NCBI RefSeq assembly: GCF_001426505.1
Contig: NZ_LMEV01000017.1
Location: forward strand, 846,739 to 910,738
Length of the DNA: 64,000 nucleotides
Source of the DNA: Variovorax sp. Root473
GTDB taxonomy: Bacteria; Pseudomonadota; Gammaproteobacteria; Burkholderiales; Burkholderiaceae_C
Reading direction: 5' to 3'
Part shown: piece after piece, positions 19,635-28,372 of the stretch
How positions within the stretch are numbered: the first letter of the stretch is position 1
Layout: every line of letters begins with the position of its first letter
Program-made: the position numbers and the translations under genes
The notes under the pieces: generated by a model
Databases searched by the model: none
The model's input: only the letters and a program-made list of their open reading frames with translations
What the model was told of the DNA's origin: nothing

Positions 19635-20648
19635 TCAATCCGCCTTGAAGCCGGTGGCCGCGACCACCTTGCCCCAGGTCAGCGTGTCGGCGGCGATGAT
19701 GCGCACGAACTCCTGCGCCGAAGTGCCCGTCACGCCGAAGCCCGCGTCCTCCAGCTTCGCCTTGCCGTCCGCCGACTGCACCGCCTTGCGGATGTCGGCC
19801 TCCAGCCGCGCGACGATCTCGGGCGGCGTGCGCGCCGGCACCACGATGCCGAACCACGAGTTGAACGCGAGCTGCGGGTAGCCCTGTTCGCGGAAGGTCG
19901 GCACGTCGGGCAGGCTGGCGCTGCGCGTGTCGCCGCTGGAGGCCAGTGCCAGCAGCTTGCCGGCCTTCACATTGGCGGCCGTCAGGCCCACGCTCGCGAA
20001 GCTGCCCGCCACGTCACCGCCGAACAGGCCGCCCAGAGCGTCGCCGGTGGTCTTGTAGTGCACCGGCTCGGGCTGCAGGCCGATGGCATCGCCGAACAGG
20101 AAGGCGCCGAAGTGGCCGGGCGTGCCGGCGCCGAAGGTGCCCATGAAGAGCCCCTTCTGAGCGCGGCTCCATGCGACGAACTGCTTCACGTCGCGCGCCG
20201 GCACCTTGGCGGGGTTCACCACCAGCATGAAGTTGGAGGTGACCACCTGGCTCACGGGCACGAAGTCTTTCTTCGGGTCGTACGGGAGCTTGCTGTAGCT
20301 GCTGGGCGCAATGGCCAGCTGACCGGTCTCGCCGAGCATGAGCGTGTAGCCGTCGGGCTGCGCGCGCGCCACTTCCGAGGCGGCGATGAGCCCCGCAGCT
20401 CCCGGTTTGTTGTCGACCACGACGCCCAGGTTGCCCCAGCCTTCGGACAGCTTCTGCGCCAGCAGCCGCGCCACGATGTCCGGGCCGCTGCCGGCCGGGA
20501 ATCCGACCACGAGGCGCACTGGCCGGCTGGGATAGGCGCCCGTCTGCGCGAGCGCCTGCGAGGCCCAGGGGATGCCCCCGAGCCCGATCAGCGTGGTGGC
20601 GGCGATGAGCGCGCGGCGGCGCGCGCCCGTGGCAAAGGCGGTCGTCAT
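19635..20648 (-). CDS. Bug family tripartite tricarboxylate transporter substrate-binding protein
   Basis: A 337-residue periplasmic binding protein with a signal peptide of about 35 residues ending ALAQ, preceded by an RRR stretch. YPSRPVRLVVGFPAGSGPD and NKPGAAG are hallmark Bug motifs of the two beta-strand motifs that grip a carboxylate ligand. Bug proteins are greatly expanded in beta-proteobacteria and often lack local TctAB partners, as here. The DUF3237 gene lies 46 bp upstream in the same direction and the LuxR regulator is divergent from both, suggesting a small regulated uptake unit. Confidence 0.9.
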   Translation of the reverse strand: MTTAFATGARRRALIAATTLIGLGGIPWASQALAQTGAYPSRPVRLVVGFPAGSGPDIVARLLAQKLSEGWGNLGVVVDNKPGAAGLIAASEVARAQPDGYTLMLGETGQLAIAPSSYSKLPYDPKKDFVPVSQVVTSNFMLVVNPAKVPARDVKQFVAWSRAQKGLFMGTFGAGTPGHFGAFLFGDAIGLQPEPVHYKTTGDALGGLFGGDVAGSFASVGLTAANVKAGKLLALASSGDTRSASLPDVPTFREQGYPQLAFNSWFGIVVPARTPPEIVARLEADIRKAVQSADGKAKLEDAGFGVTGTSAQEFVRIIAADTLTWGKVVAATGFKAD

Positions 20649-20694
20649 GGAGGTCTCCTCTCGGTGTTGAAACGGGGGCGCGGGCGCGGTCAGG

Positions 20695-21183
20695 TCACTG
20701 CAGAGCGAAGAAGCGCATCACCACCTGCGCGGGATGGCGCACGCCGACGCCCACGAACAGGCGCTCGGTGATCCATCGCAGCGAGGGGCTGCGCGTTTCG
20801 AAGGAGGGCGCGCACCGGAAGTAAACCTGCGCCGCGTCGACGGGCTCGCCGCGCAGCAGCCGCGCCATCACGTCGGCCGGCGCGGTGCGCAGCGCGCGGT
20901 TGCGCACGTAGATGCGTTCGCCGGCCTCGGTCTCCAGCCCGTAGCGGGCATCGAGCTCGGAGACCGTGTCGCTGGCGATGCGCTGGAAGTCGGCGCCGCC
21001 AGGCAGCACGCGCGCGGTCCAGCCCTCGCCCCTGGCGTGGCCGCCCGCGATGGGCACGACGCGGCGCAGCCCCTCGGGGCCGTCGCCCAGCACCAGCGGT
21101 TCGCCCACGTCGACGCAGACGTCGGCGAACCAGGCCAGATGCGGTGCGGCAAGCGGATCGGTGTCGGGAGGCAGGGAGGTCAT
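20695..21183 (-). CDS. DUF3237 domain-containing protein
   Basis: A 162-residue cytoplasmic protein with the DUF3237 pattern: an N-terminal LAWFADVCVDVG strand, then GGHARGEGW, DFQRIASDTVSELDARYGLET, and a final SLRWITERLFVGVGVRHPAQV segment. The family forms small barrel proteins often found in aromatic or ketone catabolic clusters; the biochemical role is not settled. It is encoded just upstream of the Bug gene (46 bp gap) and divergent from luxR. No catalytic residues can be named with confidence. Confidence 0.8.
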   Translation of the reverse strand: MTSLPPDTDPLAAPHLAWFADVCVDVGEPLVLGDGPEGLRRVVPIAGGHARGEGWTARVLPGGADFQRIASDTVSELDARYGLETEAGERIYVRNRALRTAPADVMARLLRGEPVDAAQVYFRCAPSFETRSPSLRWITERLFVGVGVRHPAQVVMRFFALQ

Positions 21184-21257
21184 GCCCTAGCGTAAGTCCG
21201 GTGGCAGCGCGGTGCTGTCATCCCGGAAGATGACGGGATTCCCCGTATTGCCGACCC

Positions 21258-22076
21258 ATGCGCACCTGGATTCCCGAACCGCCGGCCCACGGCATCGACA
21301 CCTCGCTGGCGCAGTGCCTGCCGGTGGTCGTGCCCGCGCTCGGCGAGCCCAGCTTCGGCGCGCGCCTGCTCGAGGCCATGTCGGCGGCGCTGCCGGTGGG
21401 CTCGTTCTCGGTCTACCGCACCGGCCCGGAGCCGGCCATCTTCCTGAGCGGCAGCCGGGGCATGCCCGACACCACGCGCGACTGCTGGCGCGCGTACCTG
21501 TCGGGTCCGATCCGCAGCGATCGCACCTTGCGCGAAGCGAGCGCGCCGCAGCTGCGCGTGTGCCACATCACGGCGCGCGAAGTGCCTCCCGAACATCGTG
21601 CCAAGGTGTACGACGCGCACGGCGTGATGGAGCGCGTGTCGGTGGTCGAGGAAGAACCGGCCCGCGACGACGCGCTGTTCGCGGTCAACTTCTATCGGCA
21701 TGTGCACCAGCGTGCGCTCAGCGACGCGCAGCTGGCCGACTTCGGCGCCGTCGGGCGGCTGCTGATGGCGCTGACGCGCAAGCACATCGCGCTGGCGCGC
21801 ACGCCCGCAGCCGACGAGTTGCGCAGCCGGCTGCTGGGCGTGTGCCCCGCGCTCACGGCGCAGGAACTGCAGGTGTGCCTGCGGCTGCTGCGCGGCATGA
21901 CGCAGGAAGGCATCGCCGCGGACATGGGCCTGGCGGTGCCCACGGTCAAGACCTACCGCAACCGCGCCTTCGGCCGGCTCGGCATCCACTTTCGCAGCGA
22001 GCTGTTCGCGTTGATGCTGCCCGAACGCGGCTTGCCCGAGCGACGCCCCGGCGCTCAAAAATCAGAATTTGTCTGA
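21258..22076 (+). CDS. LuxR family transcriptional regulator
   Basis: A 272-residue protein with a C-terminal LuxR helix-turn-helix (about residues 195-255, LTAQELQVCLRLLRGMTQEG and a later TVKTYRNRAFGRLGI). The N-terminal 180 residues do not match an autoinducer domain that I recognise and may be a small-molecule sensor. It is divergent from the DUF3237-Bug pair. Between them GTCATC (21217-21222) and GATGAC (21229-21234) form an inverted repeat that could be its operator. The gene is followed by a strong terminator. Confidence 0.85.
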   Translation: MRTWIPEPPAHGIDTSLAQCLPVVVPALGEPSFGARLLEAMSAALPVGSFSVYRTGPEPAIFLSGSRGMPDTTRDCWRAYLSGPIRSDRTLREASAPQLRVCHITAREVPPEHRAKVYDAHGVMERVSVVEEEPARDDALFAVNFYRHVHQRALSDAQLADFGAVGRLLMALTRKHIALARTPAADELRSRLLGVCPALTAQELQVCLRLLRGMTQEGIAADMGLAVPTVKTYRNRAFGRLGIHFRSELFALMLPERGLPERRPGAQKSEFV

Positions 22077-22111
22077 CATGACGGCGTGCGCGCCGCACGC
22101 TAGATTCCTGC

Positions 22112-22132
22112 GCCTGCGGTATCACCGCAGGC
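22112..22132. other. 9-bp stem-loop preceding the luxR terminator
   Basis: GCCTGCGGT (22112-22120) and ACCGCAGGC (22124-22132) are exact reverse complements with an ATC loop. It sits 14 bp ahead of the terminator hairpin. The pair could be the 3' end of the luxR mRNA or a small separate RNA. Confidence 0.5.
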
Positions 22133-22146
22133 TTGCTGTAAACCTC

Positions 22147-22176
22147 AGCCCGGTCGCTTGCGGCCGGGCTTTTTTT
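22147..22176 (+). terminator. Intrinsic terminator after luxR
   Basis: AGCCCGG (22147-22153) pairs with CCGGGCT (22164-22170); with one T-G wobble the stem extends to 11 bp around a 2-base loop. A run of T residues (22170-22176) follows directly. This is the clearest intrinsic terminator in the window. Confidence 0.85.
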
Positions 22177-22297
22177 ATGCCGAGCCGGGCCGCGCGCGCG
22201 TGTCGGGCCGGTGTCGGAAATGGCCTCTTGAAATTCGCCTGGCAGGCTCCTATGTTCACTCCCGTCGGAAATTGGTCAATCGAAAAGGAGGTATTCA

Positions 22298-22633
22298 ATG
22301 GCCATGAACTTGCTCAAGCAAATCGCCGGCTCTCGCTTGCCTGTGTCGTTCTATCGCACCGAGGACATCGACCAGGTGCGGCTGCTTCGCGCCGCCGGAC
22401 TCGTGGTGGCCCTGGTGCCCGCGCCCTCGGACTCGCTCACGCTGTCCGGCTCCGCCTCGGCAGCCCAGGTGCTCGCCATCACCCAGAAGGGACGCGAGGA
22501 GCTGGCGAACTTCTCCTACCCTGAACCTCGCCCCGTGCGCTGGCGACAGCGACCGGGGCGCCTGTTTGCGCGGCACCGCGGGAACGCCAGCGACGGCGCC
22601 ACCCCGATGCACACGCACCGCCTGCCTCAGTGA
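22298..22633 (+). CDS. Small hypothetical protein beside hsp20 genes
   Basis: A 111-residue protein with a strong AAGGAGG ribosome site eight bases before the ATG. It starts MAMNLLKQIAGSRLPVSFYR and has a central part rich in Ala/Leu/Val that resembles a short winged-helix or barrel strand region (VRLLRAAGLVVALVPAP, then AQVLAITQKGREEL). ITQKGREEL is reminiscent of a MarR/PadR-like wing, but the protein is too short for certainty. The C-terminal 40 residues are basic and Pro/Arg-rich. It precedes two Hsp20 genes and is probably co-expressed with them. Confidence 0.65.
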   Translation: MAMNLLKQIAGSRLPVSFYRTEDIDQVRLLRAAGLVVALVPAPSDSLTLSGSASAAQVLAITQKGREELANFSYPEPRPVRWRQRPGRLFARHRGNASDGATPMHTHRLPQ

Positions 22634-22675
22634 GCAGCGAGCGGGTTTTCGTTCAGTTTTGACAGGAGGTTTCCC

Positions 22676-23113
22676 ATGTACCGATCTTTCTTCCCGCGCG
22701 ACATGCTGGCCGAAATGGATCGCCTGCAACGGGACATGCAGCAGGCGTTCGATCTGTCGCCCACCATCCGCGGCCATGGCAGCCACGGCTTTCCCGCGTT
22801 GAATGTGGGCGCCACGCCGCAGGCGCTGGAGATCTTCGCGTTCGCCCCGGGCGTCGATCCGGCCTCGCTGGAGATCAACCTGGAGCGCGGCCTCATGACC
22901 ATCGCCGGCGAGCGCAAGAGCCAGCTGCCCGACGCGCAGGCCAAGGCGGCCGTGCACATCAACGAGCGCTTCGAGGGCGCGTTCCGCCGCGTGCTCACAC
23001 TGCCGGACGACGCCGATCCCGAGGCCGTCCAAGCCAGGCTGCGCGACGGCGTGCTGCGCATCACGGTCCGTCGCCGCACCTCGGCGCAGCCGCGCCGCAT
23101 CGCTGTCCAGTGA
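22676..23113 (+). CDS. Small heat shock protein (Hsp20/alpha-crystallin), copy 1
   Basis: A 145-residue Hsp20 chaperone. The alpha-crystallin domain (about residues 40-140) shows the LEIFAFAPGVDPASLEINLE strands, the ERFEGAFRRVLTLP strand and the final LRDGVLRITV (the usual A-x-x-x-G-V-L-x-I/V motif with Arg-Asp). An AGGAGG site precedes the start. It holds unfolding proteins in the cytoplasm under heat or oxidative stress. The second Hsp20 gene lies 18 bp downstream. Confidence 0.9.
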   Translation: MYRSFFPRDMLAEMDRLQRDMQQAFDLSPTIRGHGSHGFPALNVGATPQALEIFAFAPGVDPASLEINLERGLMTIAGERKSQLPDAQAKAAVHINERFEGAFRRVLTLPDDADPEAVQARLRDGVLRITVRRRTSAQPRRIAVQ

Positions 23114-23131
23114 AACCAGGAGACGCACATC

Positions 23132-23539
23132 ATGAGCAATGACGTACAGACCGCATCGCCGGGCGCGCCCCGGCCCATGGACCAGGGGCAAGCGCCGCGC
23201 TACCAGGGCGCGGCCCTCACGCCGCCGGTCGACGTGGTGGAAGACGCCGCAGGCATCACGCTCTACGCCGACCTGCCGGGCGTGTCGCGCGACAAGCTCA
23301 ATCTGCATGTCGAGGCCGAGACCTTGACCATCGACGCGGAATTGGGCCTGAGCGTGCCGGGCGAGTTGAAGACCAGCCACACTGAGGTTGGCCTTGGCCG
23401 CTTTCGCCGCGTCTTCACGCTGAGCAAGGAACTGGACACCGAAAAAGTGTCAGCCGAACTGGCGCAAGGCGTGCTGAAACTGCGCATTCCAAAGGCCGAG
23501 CACGCCAAGCCGCGACGCATCAACGTCGAGGTCGGCTGA
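23132..23539 (+). CDS. Small heat shock protein (Hsp20/alpha-crystallin), copy 2
   Basis: A 135-residue Hsp20 chaperone, about as long as the first copy but clearly different in sequence. It contains PPVDVVEDAAGITLYADLPG, the FRRVFTLSKELD strand and AQGVLKLRIPKAE, and ends with a RRINVEVG tail. Paired Hsp20 proteins of this kind often co-assemble as class A and class B subunits; whether these two do is not shown by sequence. A GGAG site lies about ten bases before the ATG. A GC-rich hairpin follows the stop. Confidence 0.9.
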   Translation: MSNDVQTASPGAPRPMDQGQAPRYQGAALTPPVDVVEDAAGITLYADLPGVSRDKLNLHVEAETLTIDAELGLSVPGELKTSHTEVGLGRFRRVFTLSKELDTEKVSAELAQGVLKLRIPKAEHAKPRRINVEVG

Positions 23540-23549
23540 GCAGGGCGCG

Positions 23550-23570
23550 AGGGCGCGGCGGGGCGCCCTT
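23550..23570 (+). terminator. Weak terminator-like hairpin after the hsp20 pair
   Basis: AGGGCGC (23550-23556) pairs with GCGCCCT (23563-23569) across a GGCGGG loop; only two T residues follow, so termination may be weak. Confidence 0.4.
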
Positions 23571-23594
23571 GTGCGTCGCGCACGCAGCGGTGTC

Positions 23595-23804
23595 CTAGCC
23601 GCAGGCCGCGCGGCTCTCTTCCAGGAAGCGCTGGAGTTTTTCAGATGCGAGCCGCTTGAGGCGCTGCACTTCCTGGGCCTCCGCGTCCCGCTGCGCCGAA
23701 GTCCGCGCGAGGTGCTGGTGCAGGCCCATGCGGAAGTGGGCCTCCGACGCCTTGCAATGCGCTTCTTTCCACGCCAGGAAGGCGCTGTCGCTGCGCTCGC
23801 TCAT
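23595..23804 (-). CDS. Small hypothetical protein, 69 aa
   Basis: A 69-residue mostly helical, charged protein (SAFLAWKEAHCKASEAHFRM then QEVQRLKRLASEKLQRFLEE). Its ATG (23804-23802) overlaps the TGA of the upstream 55-residue gene as ATGA, which argues for translational coupling and for both being real. It has one Cys in the middle and one at the penultimate position (ACG end). No family was recognised. The helix pattern suggests a small coiled-coil or DNA-associated protein; this is only inference. Confidence 0.6.
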   Translation of the reverse strand: MSERSDSAFLAWKEAHCKASEAHFRMGLHQHLARTSAQRDAEAQEVQRLKRLASEKLQRFLEESRAACG

Positions 23805-23968
23805 GGCGCTCGCGTGCCACGCGAAGCGTCGGGCGCGGCGCGCTGGGTGAGCGCGGGACCGTCGTTCGGGCCCACAGGCCCGTTGCTTCGGGTCGATGGC
23901 TGCGTGGTGGTGTTGCGCGACGGCGGCGAGCCCGTCGCCGAGGCGCTGTCGTTGGGGCGCGTGTTCAT
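23801..23968 (-). CDS. Small hypothetical protein, 55 aa
   Basis: A 55-residue hydrophilic protein rich in Pro, Ser, Thr, Asn and Arg, probably disordered. The start at 23968 has AGGAG six bases upstream, and the stop overlaps the next start (ATGA). No homologue is recognised. The strong ribosome site and coupling are the main evidence that it is a gene; composition alone would not support it. Confidence 0.5.
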   Translation of the reverse strand: MNTRPNDSASATGSPPSRNTTTQPSTRSNGPVGPNDGPALTQRAAPDASRGTRAP

Positions 23969-24153
23969 GGATGCTCCTGCGAAATGCGGTGGCCTGCGCC
24001 AAGGTAGCCAGCCTGGCGCACGCCCTGTGTAGGAGGGAACGCCTTCGGTGCGCACGTGTCATCCAACCCAGGCGCTGCAGGTCGAGGCGAAGGACACCGA
24101 CCTCAAGGCGCTCGCCGGCAAGATGCCGCCGATCGTGCAGGGCCGCGGACGCA

Positions 24154-24570
24154 TCACTTGCCGGTCTTGCGCAGCGCGGCCCAGCGCGCGTTGGTGTGGC
24201 GGCCGCAGTATTCCCGGTCGATCTCGTCGATGAGCTTGTCGGCGTTCTGCGGATCGACCGCGGCCAGGATCGCGTCGAGCTTGGCCTCGACCCGGTCGTC
24301 GCCTTCCTTCGACTGGGGCGAACCGAGGTACAGCAGGAAGGCCAGGCCCGCCACCTGCCAGAGCAGCTGCAGGAACTCCGACTGCCAGTTCTCCAGCGTG
24401 TCGCGCAGCATCTCGACCATGTAGCTGCCGAGTTCGACGGAATGGCCGAACTGCGTCTGCTCGTTCACGTACGCGAACCAGCCGAACACCCAGTGCCCGA
24501 TGAGCGAGATGAGAAAGAAGCCCCCCGTGACCCAGGCGAAGCCATAGAGTTTCCAGATCGATTTCTTCAT
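24154..24570 (-). CDS. Small integral membrane protein, DUF6766-like
   Basis: A 138-residue protein that starts MKKSIWKLYGFAWV. It has one hydrophobic segment near residues 8-30 and a second around 70-85 (LLWQVAGLAFLLYLG), followed by a soluble charged tail with KLDAILAAVDPQNADKLIDE. The WQSEFLQLLW motif between them is what suggests the DUF6766 family, recalled rather than searched. An inner-membrane location is likely; function unknown. Divergent from the hemerythrin gene across a 337-bp gap. Confidence 0.7.
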   Translation of the reverse strand: MKKSIWKLYGFAWVTGGFFLISLIGHWVFGWFAYVNEQTQFGHSVELGSYMVEMLRDTLENWQSEFLQLLWQVAGLAFLLYLGSPQSKEGDDRVEAKLDAILAAVDPQNADKLIDEIDREYCGRHTNARWAALRKTGK

Positions 24571-24907
24571 GAGCGAAGTCCCTCGTGTGCAGTGAGTGCG
24601 GTGCATGCGGTGATCAGGCCGTGAATTCGGCCCGCGGCGCCGTGGTTGCAGGGAAGGAAAAGGCCGTGCCTGCGCGGCTGTCAATTCCTACGCATGGAAG
24701 CAGGACCGCACTCGCACTCGGGTGCGGTTTCGACCCTGACGATGGCCAGCGGGTCCCGCGTGCACCGGCGTCACGCACGCTTGCGGAAAAGTGCTTTCTC
24801 GTCGTCACTGCCATTGCGATCCGACGCTCTCCTACACGGCGCGCACCGTCGCCATTCCACCGTCTCTCCTTGCTGCTTTCCTGCAACCCCACCAGGAGCT
24901 TTTTTCC
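24571..24907. other. Divergent intergenic region, no gene seen
   Basis: This 337-bp stretch separates the membrane protein gene on the minus strand from hemerythrin on the plus strand and must hold both promoters. I found no convincing small gene, long dyad or RNA. A CAGGAG ribosome site occurs at its right edge. Confidence 0.5.
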
Positions 24908-25516
24908 ATGACGAACCTTCTCGCCTCCCTGTTTCCGAGCGCCACGAACATGGTCCGGCTCGACCACACGCACGTGATGTCCACCTTTCACCAGTACCGG
25001 CCGCACGCGCCGTCGCGCGTGAAGAAGGGGCTGTCCAACACGCTGTGCGCCGCGCTCGAGGTGCATGCGCAGCTTGAGGAAGAAATCTTCTATCCCGCAG
25101 TGCGCGCGGTCACGCAGAACGACGTCATCGCCAAGTCGCTCGAAGAGCACCAGGAGATGCGGCGGCTCATCGCGCAACTGCGCCAGATGGAGCCCGAGGC
25201 GCCCGGCTACGACGAGGCCGTGGCCGACCTGATGCGCGACGTGATGCACCACGTCGCAGACGAGGAAACGCTGGTGCTGCCGCAGGCCGAGCGGCTGCTG
25301 GCCGACCAGCTCGGCGAACTCGGCATGCAGATGACCAGGCGGCGCCTGCAGCTGGTAGGCCCGCGCAGCGGCGAGATCGCGCTCGACATGGGCCGCGCCG
25401 TGTCGGGCCACACGCTGGCGCTGGCGATGGTCGGCGCGACCGCGATGGGGCTGCTCGTGGCGCGTCGCAGCGGGCACCTGGGCCTGTCGCGCCCGAAGCT
25501 GCGCCGGCCGGCCTGA
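24908..25516 (+). CDS. Hemerythrin domain-containing protein
   Basis: A 202-residue protein. The hemerythrin metal ligands of the HHE type are visible as LDHTHV near residue 18, VHAQLEEEIFYPAV, EEHQEMRRLI and the HHVADEETLVLP segment. Such di-iron proteins sense or store oxygen, iron or nitric oxide. A C-terminal hydrophobic stretch (about residues 165-185, LALAMVGATAMGLLVARR) may anchor it to the membrane, which is unusual for a simple HHE protein. The ATG at 24908 follows CAGGAG. The catalase gene lies 62 bp downstream, consistent with oxidative stress. Confidence 0.85.
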   Translation: MTNLLASLFPSATNMVRLDHTHVMSTFHQYRPHAPSRVKKGLSNTLCAALEVHAQLEEEIFYPAVRAVTQNDVIAKSLEEHQEMRRLIAQLRQMEPEAPGYDEAVADLMRDVMHHVADEETLVLPQAERLLADQLGELGMQMTRRRLQLVGPRSGEIALDMGRAVSGHTLALAMVGATAMGLLVARRSGHLGLSRPKLRRPA

Positions 25517-25578
25517 CCCGCCCCCTTGCACGCGCACCGCACCCGTTTCTTTTTCGAACCCACCCTGGAGCCCACGAC

Positions 25579-27999
25579 ATGGCCAAGCCACCCAAAGCCA
25601 GCGCGCCGAACCCGGCTGCGCTCGACGCCGCCCGAGCCGCTGCGCGCAATACCGACAGCGGCCCCGCACACCCCGCACCGCCTGCTGCGGGCAAGGGCGA
25701 CGTTCCGGCGCAGAAGGCAATCGACACGCAGATGCTGGCCGCGTCGATGCCGGCCAACACCAACAAGCCGATCGAGCACGGACCCGTACCCCCGGTAGGG
25801 CTGCACACGCAGCCGCCGTCGCGCCTGCCTACCGGCAGCACGCCGTCGGAGTCGAACGCGTCGGAAAAGACGGGCACTGTGGCGCCCGAAGGCACCAACG
25901 CCACCATCGACACGCTCGACCGCGTGCGCGTCGATTCGGGCGGGCAGACGCTCACGACCAACCAGGGCGTGCGCATTGCCGACAACCAGAATTCGCTCAA
26001 GGCCGGCGCGCGCGGGCCGGTGCTGCTCGAAGACTTCATCCTGCGCGAGAAGATCACGCACTTCGACCATGAGCGCATTCCCGAGCGCATCGTGCATGCG
26101 CGCGGCTCGGGCGCGCACGGCTTCTTCGAGTGCTACGAGCCGCTCACGAAGTACACGCGCGCTGCGCCGTTCCAGGCGGCCGGCAAGGTGACGCCCGTGT
26201 TCGTGCGCTTCTCGACGGTGGCCGGCGAGCGCGGCTCCAAGGACACGGCGCGCGACGTGCGCGGCTTCGCTGTCAAGTTCTACACCGACGAGGGCAACTG
26301 GGACCTCGTGGGCAACAACATGCCGGTGTTCTTCATCCAGGATGCGATGAAGTTCCCCGACCTCGTCCACGCCGTGAAGCCCGAGCCGCACCATGCGATG
26401 CCGCAGGCGGCCTCGGCACACGACACCTTCTGGGACTTCGTCTCGCTCATGCCCGAGAGCACGCACATGCTGATGTGGCAGATGAGCGACCGCGCCATTC
26501 CGCGCAGCTACCGCACGATGCAGGGCTTCGGCGTGCATACCTTCCGGCTCGTGAACGAGGCGGGCGAATCGGTGCTCGTGAAGTTCCACTGGCAGCCCAA
26601 GCTCGGCACGCATTCGCTGGTGTGGGACGAGGCGGTGAAGATTTCCGGCGCCGATCCCGACTACCACCGCCGCGACCTCTGGGAAGCGATCGATGCGGGC
26701 GAGTACCCCGAATGGGAACTGGGCCTGCAGATCTTCACCGAGGAGCAGGCCGAACAGTTCAGCTTCGACATCCTCGACGCGACGAAGATCGTGCCCGAGG
26801 AACTCGTGCCGGTGCAGATCGCGGGCCGCATGGTGCTCAATCGCAACCCCGACAACTTCTTTGCCGAGACCGAGCAGGTCGCGTTCTGCGCGGCGCACGT
26901 GGTGCCCGGCATCGACTTCACCAATGACCCGCTGCTGGCCGGGCGCATCCATTCGTACGTCGACACGCAGATCTCACGGCTGGGCGGTCCCAATTTCCAC
27001 GAGCTGCCGATCAACGCGCCGATCGCGCCCGTGCACAACAACCAGCGCGACGGCATGCACCGCCAGGCCATCCACCGCGGACGCTCGGCCTACGAGCCCA
27101 ACTCGCTGGGCGGCGGGTGCCCGTTCCAGGCCGGCGCGGGGCAGGGCTTCGAGAGCATCGCGAAGCGGCTCGACGCCAAGGAGAACAGCGACAAGGTGCG
27201 CGCCAAGCCCGAGAAGTTTGCCGACCACTACACGCAGGCGCGGCTGTTCTTCGAGAGCCAGACGCCATGGGAGCAGGCGCACATCGCCGCCGCGTTCCGC
27301 TTCGAACTGTCGAAGGTGACGGTGCCCGCCGTGCGCGAGCGCGTGGTCGCGAGCCTGCACAATGCGTCGCCCGATCTGGCCGCGCGCGTGGCGCAGGGCC
27401 TGGGCATGTCGCTGCCCGCACCGCTGCCACGCGCCATGGACACACCGCCTGCGCCCGAGGTCGATCGCTCGCCCGCGCTGTCGCTCACGGCGCGCCCCGG
27501 CGACGGCGGCATCCGCACGCGCAAGATCGCGATGCTCGTGGCCGACGGCGCCGACGGCGTGTCCCTGGGCAAGCTGCTCACCGCGCTGGTGGGTGCCGGC
27601 GCCGTGCCGCGGCTGGTCGCGTCGCGCCTGGGCACCTGTGCCGTGGCGGGCACTGCGCCGATGCAGGCCGATGCCAGCCTGGAGAACAGCCCGGGCTTCC
27701 TGTTCGATGCGCTTGTGCTGCCCGACGGCCTGCCCGCGGTGGAAGCGCTGATCTCCGACGGCCACACGATGGAGTTCGTGAAGGACCAGTACCGGCACGG
27801 CAAGACCATCCTTGCGCTCGGCGCCTCGCAGGCCCTGCTGACCGAAGCAGGCATTCCGCTTGCGCTGCCCGACGGCACGCCCGATGAAGGGCTGATCCTC
27901 GCGGACCCGGCCCACGTGGATGCCGCCACGATCGACTTCATCACGAGCGTGGGCCGGCACCGCCATCCGGCGCGCGAGAGCGATCCGCCGCGCGTGTAA
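25579..27999 (+). CDS. katE: Catalase HPII, large-subunit clade 2
   Basis: An 806-residue large catalase. Active-site His173 ([12 protein letters not shown]) and Asn246 ([10 protein letters not shown]) are 73 residues apart, as in E. coli HPII, and the heme-ligand region [18 protein letters not shown] holds the Tyr ligand. A long disordered leader (about 110 residues, Pro/Ala/Thr-rich) precedes the core, and a DJ-1/PfpI-like domain (about residues 640-800) follows, starting KIAMLVADG. It decomposes hydrogen peroxide in the cytoplasm; HPII is typically a stationary-phase, sigma-S enzyme. The leader is longer than that of HPII. Confidence 0.95.
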   Translation: MAKPPKASAPNPAALDAARAAARNTDSGPAHPAPPAAGKGDVPAQKAIDTQMLAASMPANTNKPIEHGPVPPVGLHTQPPSRLPTGSTPSESNASEKTGTVAPEGTNATIDTLDRVRVDSGGQTLTTNQGVRIADNQNSLKAGARGPVLLEDFILREKITHFDHERIPERIVHARGSGAHGFFECYEPLTKYTRAAPFQAAGKVTPVFVRFSTVAGERGSKDTARDVRGFAVKFYTDEGNWDLVGNNMPVFFIQDAMKFPDLVHAVKPEPHHAMPQAASAHDTFWDFVSLMPESTHMLMWQMSDRAIPRSYRTMQGFGVHTFRLVNEAGESVLVKFHWQPKLGTHSLVWDEAVKISGADPDYHRRDLWEAIDAGEYPEWELGLQIFTEEQAEQFSFDILDATKIVPEELVPVQIAGRMVLNRNPDNFFAETEQVAFCAAHVVPGIDFTNDPLLAGRIHSYVDTQISRLGGPNFHELPINAPIAPVHNNQRDGMHRQAIHRGRSAYEPNSLGGGCPFQAGAGQGFESIAKRLDAKENSDKVRAKPEKFADHYTQARLFFESQTPWEQAHIAAAFRFELSKVTVPAVRERVVASLHNASPDLAARVAQGLGMSLPAPLPRAMDTPPAPEVDRSPALSLTARPGDGGIRTRKIAMLVADGADGVSLGKLLTALVGAGAVPRLVASRLGTCAVAGTAPMQADASLENSPGFLFDALVLPDGLPAVEALISDGHTMEFVKDQYRHGKTILALGASQALLTEAGIPLALPDGTPDEGLILADPAHVDAATIDFITSVGRHRHPARESDPPRV

Positions 28000-28180
28000 G
28001 CGCTGAAGGCCTGCGGCCCTGAGCGTGCGCAGCACCTCGGGGCCGCCGCGGTGGGCCAGACCGGCCGCTGTGTAGCAAATGTCCTGCATCAACCATGGCA
28101 TCCGACCGGCACCCGTGTGTTTTCCGCCGGCCACACTGCCGTCTCCCCCCCAACCTGCACAACCTGCCCGGAGACCTGCG

Positions 28181-28360
28181 ATGCTGGACAACATGGAGAT
28201 CCGCGTTCCCCCAGACGACGAGCGCATCGACATCACCGACCCCAAGGCGGTCGATTACTGGACGCAATGGTTCGGCGTGACCGAGGAGCGGCTGCGCATC
28301 GCGGTCGCGTCCGCGGGCACGGTGAAGGACGACCTGCGGATCTACCTTGGCCTTCCCTGA
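28181..28360 (+). CDS. DUF3606 domain-containing small protein
   Basis: A 59-residue protein matching the DUF3606 pattern: DERIDITDPKAVDYWTQWFG, then VTEERLRIAVASAG and a short basic-acidic end. DUF3606 proteins resemble the N-terminal part of small DNA- or stress-associated helical proteins and are often multi-copy in beta-proteobacteria; their role is unknown. A GGAG site lies eight bases upstream. It lies 12 bp before the CDF gene. Confidence 0.8.
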   Translation: MLDNMEIRVPPDDERIDITDPKAVDYWTQWFGVTEERLRIAVASAGTVKDDLRIYLGLP

Positions 28361-28372
28361 CCCGGGCCGCTG

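Noticed and set aside
24048..24150. Plus-strand fragment reading LQVEAKDTDLKALAGKMPP as a gene remnant
   Set aside because: It looks protein-like but is only about 30 codons with no recognised family and no intact ends.
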